Below, in pieces: positions 49,190 through 57,014 of a DNA stretch of 57,647 bases. Within the stretch, counting starts at the first letter, position 1, and every line of letters starts with the position of its first letter. Both the position numbers and the translations under genes were made by a program. The notes under the pieces were generated by a model. That model saw only the letters and a list, made by a program, of their open reading frames with translations, made no database searches and had not been told where the DNA came from. Source of the DNA: a virus; the IMG/VR virus record IMGVR_UViG_3300048918_000350, positions 1 to 57,647 of that record. One strand, 5' to 3'.

Positions 49190-49347
49190 CGCGCCTCCCC
49201 GCTATCCCGCTACCCTGGCACCGTGGCCGGTAGTGTAAGCGGACGCTGAGCGCACAGGCGTTCCCCGGTAGCACGGCACGCGGCAGGAGACTGCGACCCC
49301 GGCGCGGGGGCGTGCCAGAGCGGTTCGAGTCCGCCACGCCGCACACC
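49190..49347. other. Non-coding segment with T-arm-like minihelix
   Basis: No convincing gene. Near the end, GGCGTG and CACGCC (about 49308-49340) enclose CGG-TTCGAGT-CCG, which looks like a tRNA T arm on a short acceptor stem. A full cloverleaf could not be built. It may be a tRNA remnant, a small RNA or an attachment scar. Confidence 0.35.
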
Positions 49348-49381
49348 GTAGCCCCCGCCACCACCAGGTGACGGGGGCTAC
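49348..49381. terminator. Bidirectional terminator at the traB-like 3' end
   Basis: GTAGCCCCCG (49348-49357) pairs with CGGGGGCTAC (49372-49381) in a 10-bp perfect stem between the rightward island genes and the convergent translocase gene. Confidence 0.75.
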
Positions 49382-49382
49382 C

Positions 49383-51527
49383 TCACGCACTCGCCACCGC
49401 ATACCCAGCGAGCACATCCGACCGCTGGTACACGTCCGCCGCCGGGCCGCCCTTCCCGCGCCGCTCACCCACCCGCACGACCAGCCCGCGATCACGCCAC
49501 GAGTCCAGATACTTCTGCACCGTCCCGCGACCGCCCGGCAGCCCCGCAGCCGTCGCCTCCGTGCCCACATCCCGGTACGTGAACCCGTCCGGCAGCCGCT
49601 TCAGCACCTCCCACATCGCCCGCCACGCCTCCGACTCGAACGGCGTGCCGTCCGGGTAGGTCGGCACCGACCGCAGATGCGTGCCGCGCCAGCCGGCCAC
49701 CGGCCCCGGCGCATCCTCGACCGGCTCGCCACCACCGCCCGGGCCCGGCACGATCGGCGGAGGCGCCACGAAACCGGCCCGCACCGAATCGACGATCCGA
49801 TACCGCTCCTCAGCCACGATCCGATGCGTCCGCACCCGAAACGGCTTACGCCCGGGCAGCCCCTTCAGGTAGCCGATGCCGTTGAACTCGTCACCCACCG
49901 GGATCTCATGCGCCGGGAACTGCTTCGCCATGCCCCGACCGAGAATCGTGTCGACCTGCTCAGGCGTCTCGCACCGCAGCGCCAGCTTCATCGGCACCAT
50001 GTCCCGGATCGCCGACGGCACGATCGTCGACTCGGGCTTCTGCGTGTCGTACACCCCGAACACGCCCACCGCGCGGCCGCGCGCCGCGATATCCCGCAGC
50101 TTCAGGATGAACTTGCTGCGGGCCTTCGCGTTGTCGTAGTTCGTGAAATAGGCGAGCTCGCCGATGAACAGGGCGATGCAGTCGAGCTCCATTTCCTCGG
50201 CCAGCTCCCGGGTCAACTCGGTCGCCCGGTATTCCTTGAGCAGGTCAGCGCGCTCTCCGATGTGCTCCTGCAGCGCCTCGAGGAATCCGATCGCGGCAGC
50301 CATGTCGGGCCCGCAGTGCTGGTGCGCGACGTCCTCGAAGATGACCAGTTCCCGGCCCGACCCGTCGATGGTCCACAGTTCGCAGTCCACTGCCTGCGCC
50401 ACGTGGCACAGGGGAGCGGCGACGGCGTTCGACTTGCCGGAGCCCGGCGAGCCCGCGACGAGGATTCCCGGCGTGCCAGCCAGGATCACGGTGACCTCGG
50501 CGCCGTCGTCGTCCACGCCGAGCTGCATCGGGTCCCAGATCGACACTGACCGACCCGGCGCCTCCACGGCCGGGTGCGCGCCGGGCCGGGGCAACTCCGC
50601 GACGGGCACGTTGTTGACCGAGAACACCACCTGATGCGACCCACGCCCCTGCGTCAGCGTCAGGCCGCCCGCCACGATCCGCAGCGTCGCCGCGATCTGC
50701 TCCTGCCGCGCCTTCACCGACCGGAACGCGACCGCCGCCGGCAGATCCACCGTGAGCGTCCACCGGTCACCGCTCGGCACCGACGGCGCGTCGTTCACGA
50801 CCGCTCCCGGGAAACCGTTCACCGCGAGCGCGTGCACGACCTCCAGTGAGAGCGGATGCTGACCGGTCCCGTTCGGCGGCGGGGTGAAGTAGAGCGGCTG
50901 AGCGGTCGAGTGAGCGAGTTTCGCGACCGCTCGGATCCGCTCGGTCTCCCGCGCGTGACCGGTCGCCCGCGCCTGGTGGATCGCGGCCGCGTGAGCGATC
51001 GTCCCGCCGAACGTCGCGACGATCCCGGCGACCCATGACCCGGCGGAGAGCGCTCCGAGCCAGACGGTGGCCCCGACCGCAGTGAGGGTGAGCGCCATCC
51101 CGAACGCCGTACCGATGATCTTCCCGGCGTGGCCGGCGAAATCCGCCGCGGCATCCGACGGCGACGACGGGTTCGAGATCGCGGCCAGCGAGCCGATGCC
51201 GGTCCCCGCCGAGAACGCCAGCCCCAGGCCCAGTCCGATCCCGCCGGCCAGGGCGTGGTGCGGCAGCAGGTGCACCAGCGACGCACACCCCTCCGCCACC
51301 GCCACCACCAGCGGCGTGAGCAGCACCGCCTTGTACGCCAGCGCGCCCTCCACCATCCCGGCGACGGCCTGCTCGGCGATGCGCCGTGGGTAGTGCTCGA
51401 TCGGCGAAACCGCAGGCGGAAGCGGCAGCAGCTGCTCGAGCACGTGCATCTGATGTGATGTGAGGGGCGCGCGCTGGGCCGGTATCCGGCCGTAACCGGC
51501 GGGAATGTGGTCGTGCGGGCCGGACAT
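49383..51527 (-). CDS. TraB/FtsK-like membrane DNA translocase
   Basis: 714 residues from ATG 51527. Residues about 66-180 hold roughly four transmembrane helices. Walker A is AGSPGSGKS (358-366). The Walker B region is IALFIGELAYF (451-461), with Gly456 where the family has Asp and Glu457 kept. Then come RDIAARGRAVGVFGVYDTQKP and TPEQVDTILGRGMA, typical of Streptomyces conjugative translocases. Residues about 630-695 form a winged helix (FTYRDVGTEATAAGLPGG) like the DNA-recognition end of TraB/FtsK. It should pump double-stranded DNA across membranes. It follows the DUF2637 gene by 23 bp. Confidence 0.88.
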   Translation of the reverse strand: MSGPHDHIPAGYGRIPAQRAPLTSHQMHVLEQLLPLPPAVSPIEHYPRRIAEQAVAGMVEGALAYKAVLLTPLVVAVAEGCASLVHLLPHHALAGGIGLGLGLAFSAGTGIGSLAAISNPSSPSDAAADFAGHAGKIIGTAFGMALTLTAVGATVWLGALSAGSWVAGIVATFGGTIAHAAAIHQARATGHARETERIRAVAKLAHSTAQPLYFTPPPNGTGQHPLSLEVVHALAVNGFPGAVVNDAPSVPSGDRWTLTVDLPAAVAFRSVKARQEQIAATLRIVAGGLTLTQGRGSHQVVFSVNNVPVAELPRPGAHPAVEAPGRSVSIWDPMQLGVDDDGAEVTVILAGTPGILVAGSPGSGKSNAVAAPLCHVAQAVDCELWTIDGSGRELVIFEDVAHQHCGPDMAAAIGFLEALQEHIGERADLLKEYRATELTRELAEEMELDCIALFIGELAYFTNYDNAKARSKFILKLRDIAARGRAVGVFGVYDTQKPESTIVPSAIRDMVPMKLALRCETPEQVDTILGRGMAKQFPAHEIPVGDEFNGIGYLKGLPGRKPFRVRTHRIVAEERYRIVDSVRAGFVAPPPIVPGPGGGGEPVEDAPGPVAGWRGTHLRSVPTYPDGTPFESEAWRAMWEVLKRLPDGFTYRDVGTEATAAGLPGGRGTVQKYLDSWRDRGLVVRVGERRGKGGPAADVYQRSDVLAGYAVASA

Positions 51528-51550
51528 CACATCACGTGTCGTGCGGCGGG

Positions 51551-52507
51551 TCACGGCGCCGCCGTCCCGGCCGCGGCGACGCGCGCTGCCTTCACCTCGG
51601 GGTGGCGGTCCTCGACGTCTTTGCGGACGCGCTTCGCGGTGGGCACGGACGGCTCCGCGTAGACGGGGGCCAGCTGTCCGGCGGCGATCAGCCGGGCGAC
51701 TTCCTCGGCGAGAGCGTCCCGGTACGCGTTCTCGGTCGGCCGCCGACCGGTCGCGTCCTGCACGGCCACGTAGACCGGGTGACCGATCTCGACCCACCGC
51801 TTCACGGTCGTGCGAGCGCTCGCACCGGACGCCGGCTGAACGGTCGGTGCTGGCGGCCGGTGGGCGGTCGCCGGGGCGGGTGAGCGGTTGGTGTGAGCGG
51901 TCGCGGGCGCCGGTGTGAGCGGTCGGGCCGCGACGGCTGGCTGAACGGTCGCTGGAGACACGGGGGGCGCCTGGACGGTGGCCGACTGAACGGTCGCCGT
52001 CTGCTCCGGTTCGGCGGCCTCGACGGCGGCCGTCCGGCGGCCGTGGCTGTCGGCGAGGCGCCCCTGAAGATGCAGCAGACGCTCGACGATCAGCGACGGC
52101 CACGCGCCCACGAACGTGAGCACGATGTCCGACGCGGCATACGACCCGAGGTGCACCGCGCGGAACACGGCGTTGCCCGCCATCGACATGGCCAGGCCGA
52201 GCCGCGCGTTCCAGACCGCGGTACGCCGGGCCCGGTGACCCTCCGGCAGGAGCATGGCGATCAGGGTCGAGGTGACCGCGTAGACGTCGATCGAGATCGG
52301 CAGCAGCCACGGGTGCGCGATGCCGACGAGCGCGCCGAGACCGGTGAGTCCCTGGAACGAGACGGCGGCTGACGCGGCGAGGGAGATCGGGATGCCGACG
52401 GCCGCGACTCTGCGCACAGAGCGGGGCGTGCGTACGGACGGCGCTGATTCGTCGAGTTCTGGTCCTCGTCGCGGGCCGTTCTGATGGTTATCCTCTTCGA
52501 CAGGCAT
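51551..52507 (-). CDS. DUF2637/SpdB2-like membrane protein
   Basis: 318 residues, ATG 52507 with AGGAG 7 nt upstream. The first 150 residues hold about four transmembrane helices (AAVGIPISLAASAAVSFQGL, PWLLPISIDVYAVTSTLIAM, LGLAMSMAGNAVFRAVHLGS, SDIVLTFVGAWPSLIVERLL), as in DUF2637 and plasmid spread proteins. A low-complexity Ala/Thr/Pro/Val linker leads to a basic C-terminal domain (VKRWVEIGHPVYVAVQDATG). In Streptomyces plasmids such proteins pass DNA between mycelial compartments with TraB. The linker DNA holds eight TGARCGGTCG repeats. Confidence 0.8.
   Translation of the reverse strand: MPVEEDNHQNGPRRGPELDESAPSVRTPRSVRRVAAVGIPISLAASAAVSFQGLTGLGALVGIAHPWLLPISIDVYAVTSTLIAMLLPEGHRARRTAVWNARLGLAMSMAGNAVFRAVHLGSYAASDIVLTFVGAWPSLIVERLLHLQGRLADSHGRRTAAVEAAEPEQTATVQSATVQAPPVSPATVQPAVAARPLTPAPATAHTNRSPAPATAHRPPAPTVQPASGASARTTVKRWVEIGHPVYVAVQDATGRRPTENAYRDALAEEVARLIAAGQLAPVYAEPSVPTAKRVRKDVEDRHPEVKAARVAAAGTAAP
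51837..51996. repeat. Cluster of TGARCGGTCG repeats, candidate transfer locus (clt/TRS)
   Basis: Eight same-orientation copies or near copies start at 51837, 51861, 51881, 51894, 51916, 51942, 51972 and 51987 (consensus TGARCGGTCG). An exact copy also lies in the translocase gene at 50899-50908. Streptomyces TraB proteins recognise clustered short direct repeats (TRS), so these could be its binding sites. They also encode the linker (ATVQ/ATAH), a competing explanation. Confidence 0.5.
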
Positions 52508-52645
52508 TCGTCGCTCCTGGTTAGCGGCGGGTGTTCAGGTCCCTGGGAAGCGGCGGAATCGCTGACCGGGGACCGTTTTCGTCGTGCGCGGGGTATCCAG
52601 GGTACTGCTGCGGGCTCGTGGTTGAGGGGCGCATTACCGGGACGC

Positions 52646-52679
52646 GAAAGCCCCCGTCAGCATCGTGACGGGGGCTTTC
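52646..52679. terminator. Strong terminator after the tRNA genes
   Basis: GAAAGCCCCCGTCA (52646-52659) and TGACGGGGGCTTTC (52666-52679) form a 14-bp perfect stem with a 6-nt loop. It lies downstream of the leftward tRNAs and upstream of the DUF2637-traB operon, so it isolates that operon from tRNA transcription. Confidence 0.85.
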
Positions 52680-52796
52680 TGTCGCCCGGAAAGCAAGGAT
52701 GGCCGCCCACGGAGGTAAGCGGCCATGCCCTGTGCGCGCCGGCTGATCAGGCCGTCACGGCTTCCGGAGGAGGTGCCCCGCCCCGGCTCGAGGTCG

Positions 52797-52870
52797 TTGG
52801 TCCGGCAGGACTTGAACCTGCGACTCCCGCCTTATCAGAGCGGTGCTCTACCAAGCTGAGCTACGGGCCA
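52797..52870 (-). tRNA. tRNA-Ile (GAU)
   Basis: A 74-nt cloverleaf reads on the - strand: acceptor TGGCCCG/CGGACCA with one C-A mismatch, D arm GCTC/GAGC, anticodon stem CCGCT/GGCGG with loop CTGATAA (anticodon GAT), and T arm GCAGG-TTCAAGT-CCTGC. Discriminator A; CCA not encoded. Confidence 0.85.
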
Positions 52871-52940
52871 AGGGCCCGGCATGGCGCCGGGCTTGTCTCA
52901 GCGTCCTGCCAGGAGCTACCAGGCCGACTTTCTGAGTCCG

Positions 52941-53013
52941 TGGCAGCGACGGGACTCGGACCCGCGACCTCCGACGTATGAAACCGGCGAGCTACCAACT
53001 GCTCCACGCTGCT
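52941..53013 (-). tRNA. tRNA-Met (CAU), possibly Ile2-type
   Basis: A 73-nt cloverleaf: acceptor AGCAGCG/CGCTGCC with A1-C72 unpaired, D arm GAGC/GCTC, anticodon loop TTCATAC (anticodon CAT), T arm GCGGG-TCCGAGT-CCCGT. The anticodon stem lacks the three G-C pairs of an initiator. It could be elongator Met or a lysidine-modified Ile2 tRNA. Confidence 0.8.
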
Positions 53014-53171
53014 GCATACACGGTAGCCGTCCGGGCCGCTAGGGGCTAGCGAGATCGGCCCACTTCCCAAACGGGCGCGCACCTGTACCATGGCATCAGC
53101 GTCCTATATGCGGACATGATCGTTCGCTATGAGGGCGCAGCCCTAGTCGGAGCAACGCCGGGAGGTGTCGC

Positions 53172-53432
53172 ATGGCTGCCGCCACCGTGCCCGCGCACGC
53201 GCCCGCCATCACCCCCCCGTGGCGACGCGCCCGCGCAGCCCTGGCGCACGTCACCGCCAAGGGCAAGACGATGTGCAGCGCCGCCCGCGCCCGATACCGC
53301 AGGCCCGCGCTGCACATCGCCGCGTTCGGCGCCATCGACGCCTCCGCCTGGCACACCTTCGGCATCGGCGCCGGACTCGCCGTACTCGGCGGCTTCCTGC
53401 TGATCTGGGAGTTCCTCGGCGGCGACGAGTGA
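53172..53432 (+). CDS. Small membrane protein preceding the portal gene
   Basis: 86 residues; GGAGG precedes ATG 53172. A basic N-terminal half and a C-terminal transmembrane helix (FGIGAGLAVLGGFLLIWEFL). Its stop overlaps the portal GTG, so both are translated together. Role unknown; holin-like or head-associated are possibilities. Confidence 0.55.
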   Translation: MAAATVPAHAPAITPPWRRARAALAHVTAKGKTMCSAARARYRRPALHIAAFGAIDASAWHTFGIGAGLAVLGGFLLIWEFLGGDE

Positions 53433-55651
53433 AGTCCCTCGTCGGCAGCATCGCGTCAGCAGCCAGCCGCAGCACCCCCGCCAGCAGCGAGCCCCCCGTC
53501 ACCTACGCCCGCACCGGCATGGCCCCAAACACCCTCATGCAAGGCGGAGCCGACCCCGGCGCCTACATGCGCGCCTACGGCACCAGCGGAACCGTCTTCT
53601 CCATCGTCTCCACCCTCGCCCGCCAAACCGCGAAAAAGCAGTGGCACCTCTACCGCCAAGCCACCGAAGACGGCCGCCGCCGCTACACCACCGGCGACAA
53701 GGGCTCAGACCAGCGCACCGAGGTACTCAAGCACCAGGCCATGTCCGTCTGGAACCGGCCCAACGCGTTCATGACCGGGTTCATGCTCCGCGAGTACGCC
53801 CAGACCTACCTCGACCTCACCGGCGAGTCCTACCTGATCGTGCAGCGCGACGCCCGCGCGTCATTCCCCACCGGCCTGTGGCCCGTACGCCCCGACCGCA
53901 TGGAACCCGTCCCGCACGCCACGAAGTTCCTCGCCGGCTACGTCTACCGCGGCCCCTCCGGTGAAGCCGTCCCGCTCCAGCCTGAAGACGTCATCATGAC
54001 GAAGTACCCGAACCCGTACGACATCTACCACGGGCTCGGGCCGATCCAGTCGATCCTCGTCGACATCGACGCCGCGAAGTACTCGGCGCAGTGGAACCGC
54101 AACTTCTTCCTCAACTCGGCCACACCCGGTGGCGTGATCCAGGTCGACAAGCGGCTGTCGGACGAAGAGTGGGACGAGTTCACCAGCCGGTGGCGCGAGT
54201 CGCACCGCGGCATCGGTGCCGCGCACCGCGTCGCCGTCCTCGAACAGGGCGCCGTCTGGGTCCCCAACGCCCACACCATCCGCGACATGGACTTCGCCGG
54301 CCTGCGCAGCGTCAGCCGGGACGTCATCCGCGAGGCGTTCGCCATGCACAAGGCCATCCTCGGCACCAGCGACGATGTCAACCGCGCGAACGCCGAGACC
54401 GCCCTCGAACTGTTCGAGTCGTTCCAGATCACCGACCGGCTCGACCGGTGGCGCGACACCCTCAACTGCTTCTACCTGCCGATGTTCGGTGCCACCGGCG
54501 AGGGCGTCGAAATGGACCACGACGACGCGGTCACCGGCAACCGCGAGGCGGACGCGCTCGAGCTGAAGTCGAAGGCGGATGCCGCACAGGTGCTGGTGAA
54601 CGCCGGATACGAGCCGCACGCGGTGCTCGAGACCGTCGGGCTGCCGGACATGGAGGTCGTGGAGGAGGCGACGCAGGCCCCTGCGCTGCCTCCGGCGTGG
54701 GTCCCGGCGCTGCCGCCAGCGCCCGCGACCCCTGCGGCCCCGGCCGAAGGCGAGCAGGGCACACAGAACCACGGGCGCCGCGCCATCCTCGCCGCCGCGT
54801 CGCAGACCACGATCGACCTGTCCCAGATGGACGCGCAGCACTCCCGTGCCTCTGCGTCGCTCGCCGCCGACTACCAGCGACAGATCACCCCAGTGCAGCG
54901 GCAGCAGCTCGTCGACCAGATCCGCCAGCTCGTCGCCGCCGGAGCGATAGCCGGACTCGGCACGCTCGCGCTGTCCACCATGTCTGCGAAGTCGCTGATC
55001 CTCGCCGCGATGGTCGACTTCGGTGCCGCCTCCGCGCAGCAGGCGAGCCGCGAAGCCAAGCGGCAGGACGCCGACGCGCAGCCGGTACCGCCGCAGCAGC
55101 AGAACCTCGACGCCGTCGCCGAAGCCACCGCCGCGCTCCTCGCCGCCGAACTGGCGACCGCGGCCGGACGCGAGGCGACCCGTGCAGCTGGTGGCACCGC
55201 GACCCCCGATGCTGACGCCGTCGCCGAGCACGTCGCCGAGTTCCTCAAGGGACTGTCCGACGCCGGTCCCAAGGCACACCTCGCTGGAGCGCTCGCGGCC
55301 GCGCAGAACCAGGCCCGGCACGCCACGTTCACCGCCGGGCCTCGCTGCGAACTCGTGGCCAGCGAGGTCAACGACCGCAACACCTGCGGGCCCTGCGAAG
55401 CGATCGACGGCCGCAGCTTCGGCTTCTCCGACGACCCCGCGGCAGTCGACGCCGCGGCCGCCGCGTACCCGACCTCCGGCTACATCGCCTGCGAAGGCCT
55501 GGAACGGTGCCGCGGCGCCCTCGCGGCGGTCTACGACGCGAACCCCGACGACGGACCGAACAACTGGGCCCCGTCCTGGTTCCTGCACGACCTACCGCCC
55601 CCGGTCCACGCCGCCAACGGCCACCACAAGACCCCAGCAGGCGCCCGATGA
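53429..55651 (+). CDS. Portal protein fused to MuF-like domain
   Basis: 740 residues from GTG 53429. Residues about 40-410 are an HK97-type portal (SVWNRPNAFMTGFMLREYAQ, YPNPYDIYHGLGPIQSILVD, NRANAETALELFESFQI). After a Pro/Ala linker (about 420-440) and helices, the C-terminal part has NTCGPCEAIDGRSFG and GYIACEGLERCRGAL, the MuF (SPP1 gp7-like) minor head motif. One polypeptide therefore supplies both portal and MuF functions. Confidence 0.85.
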   Translation: MKSLVGSIASAASRSTPASSEPPVTYARTGMAPNTLMQGGADPGAYMRAYGTSGTVFSIVSTLARQTAKKQWHLYRQATEDGRRRYTTGDKGSDQRTEVLKHQAMSVWNRPNAFMTGFMLREYAQTYLDLTGESYLIVQRDARASFPTGLWPVRPDRMEPVPHATKFLAGYVYRGPSGEAVPLQPEDVIMTKYPNPYDIYHGLGPIQSILVDIDAAKYSAQWNRNFFLNSATPGGVIQVDKRLSDEEWDEFTSRWRESHRGIGAAHRVAVLEQGAVWVPNAHTIRDMDFAGLRSVSRDVIREAFAMHKAILGTSDDVNRANAETALELFESFQITDRLDRWRDTLNCFYLPMFGATGEGVEMDHDDAVTGNREADALELKSKADAAQVLVNAGYEPHAVLETVGLPDMEVVEEATQAPALPPAWVPALPPAPATPAAPAEGEQGTQNHGRRAILAAASQTTIDLSQMDAQHSRASASLAADYQRQITPVQRQQLVDQIRQLVAAGAIAGLGTLALSTMSAKSLILAAMVDFGAASAQQASREAKRQDADAQPVPPQQQNLDAVAEATAALLAAELATAAGREATRAAGGTATPDADAVAEHVAEFLKGLSDAGPKAHLAGALAAAQNQARHATFTAGPRCELVASEVNDRNTCGPCEAIDGRSFGFSDDPAAVDAAAAAYPTSGYIACEGLERCRGALAAVYDANPDDGPNNWAPSWFLHDLPPPVHAANGHHKTPAGAR

Positions 55652-55670
55652 CCAGAAAGGAGGCGGCACG

Positions 55671-57014
55671 GTGAAGACCTACCCCATGGCGTGCCACATC
55701 CGCGCCCAAGCCAACGCGACCCGCATCGACGTGTACGACGAGATCGGCGACGGCGGCATGTTCGGCGAAGGCTGCTCCGCGAAGGACTTCGCGGCACAGC
55801 TGGCCGGCGTCACGGGCCCCCTGGACGTGCACATCAACTCGTATGGCGGCTCCGTCAAGGACGGCATCGCCATCACCTCGGCGATCCGGTCCCACAACGG
55901 TCCGAAGCGCACGATCGTCGACGGCATGGCCTGCTCGGCCGCCTCCGTCATCATGCAGGCCGGTGACGAGCGGATCGTGCAGCCCGGCGCCATGGTCATG
56001 ATCCACGACGCGTTCGCTGGCGTCGTCGGGAACGCCGCTGAGATGCAGCGTGCCGCCGACGAGCTCGAGAAGTTCTCCGACAACATCGCCAAGGTCTATG
56101 CCGACCGGGCCGGTGGCACACCGGAGCAGTGGCGTACCGCGATGCGCGCGGAGAGCTGGTACACCGCCAACGAGGCCGTGGACGCGGGACTCGCCGACAA
56201 GGTCGGTACCGGCGCCGCGGCGCTCCCGGGCGAGCTGGACCTATCCGCGTTCGCGTCGGTGCCGGATCGGGTCATGGCGCAGCTGCGCGAGATGCCGCTG
56301 CGCCAGCCCGCCGCCGCGTACCAGCCGCAGCCGTACGAGCGCGAGTCCTGGGAGAACGTGCTGTGCCCGGTGTGCGGCTGCTACTCCGACGACGACGCGA
56401 AGTACTGCGGGCAGTGCGGCGTGATGCTTGCTGGCCGCGACGACGTCGCCAGCGAGCGCGCCGTGGGCGACGGTGACGGGTCCGACGGCGCGATGAACGC
56501 AGCCGGCCAGCAGGTCGCCAACGCCGCGCTCGAGTACCTGCGCCGTCAGGCCAAGCAGCACACACCCGCGGCCACGGCAACCGAGCCGACCGACGCCGCC
56601 TCGATCGACCAGTCCGACTGGGACGGACCCAAGGCCATGTCCATGGCCGCGAAGTCCGACGACCCGGCCGCGACCTACAAGGAGATCTGCGCCGGACGCC
56701 GCGACGGCGACCCCGCGACCCAGTCGTCGTGGGCGCTGCCCTACCGCTACCCCGGCAAGGACCCCAACGCCGCCGGAGTCCGCAACGCCCTCTCCCGCCT
56801 GCCGCAGACCCAAGGCCTGACCAACGAGGCCGCGGCCCGCGCGCTGCTCGAGCGGCTCATGAAGCAGATCAACCCCGACCACGACGGTGACGGCGCAGGC
56901 AACAGCGCCCCGTCGTGGGCCACCAACGAGACCGCGGCCCCTCCGGCGTGGCTCACCCAAGACCAGCCCGCCGCCCCGGCGTGGCTCAACCTCGCCAAGG
57001 AGGCGAACCAGTGA
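55671..57014 (+). CDS. ClpP-type prohead protease with zinc ribbon and C-terminal extension
   Basis: 447 residues from GTG 55671 with AAAGGAGG upstream. Residues 1-185 are the S14 protease: INSYGGSV (56-62), catalytic Ser89 in MACSAASV, His112 in MIHDA and likely Asp171. Then come a zinc ribbon (CPVCGC to YCGQCG near 228-246) and a conserved C-terminal domain (YKEICAGRRDGDP, PNAAGVRNALSRLPQTQGL). The protease matures the capsid; the tail may be scaffold. Its stop overlaps the capsid GTG. Confidence 0.88.
   Translation: MKTYPMACHIRAQANATRIDVYDEIGDGGMFGEGCSAKDFAAQLAGVTGPLDVHINSYGGSVKDGIAITSAIRSHNGPKRTIVDGMACSAASVIMQAGDERIVQPGAMVMIHDAFAGVVGNAAEMQRAADELEKFSDNIAKVYADRAGGTPEQWRTAMRAESWYTANEAVDAGLADKVGTGAAALPGELDLSAFASVPDRVMAQLREMPLRQPAAAYQPQPYERESWENVLCPVCGCYSDDDAKYCGQCGVMLAGRDDVASERAVGDGDGSDGAMNAAGQQVANAALEYLRRQAKQHTPAATATEPTDAASIDQSDWDGPKAMSMAAKSDDPAATYKEICAGRRDGDPATQSSWALPYRYPGKDPNAAGVRNALSRLPQTQGLTNEAAARALLERLMKQINPDHDGDGAGNSAPSWATNETAAPPAWLTQDQPAAPAWLNLAKEANQ

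Noticed and set aside
52797-53013. Idea that a phage suppressor tRNA reads the TAG at 48985
   Set aside because: The anticodons read as GAU and CAU, neither of which decodes UAG.
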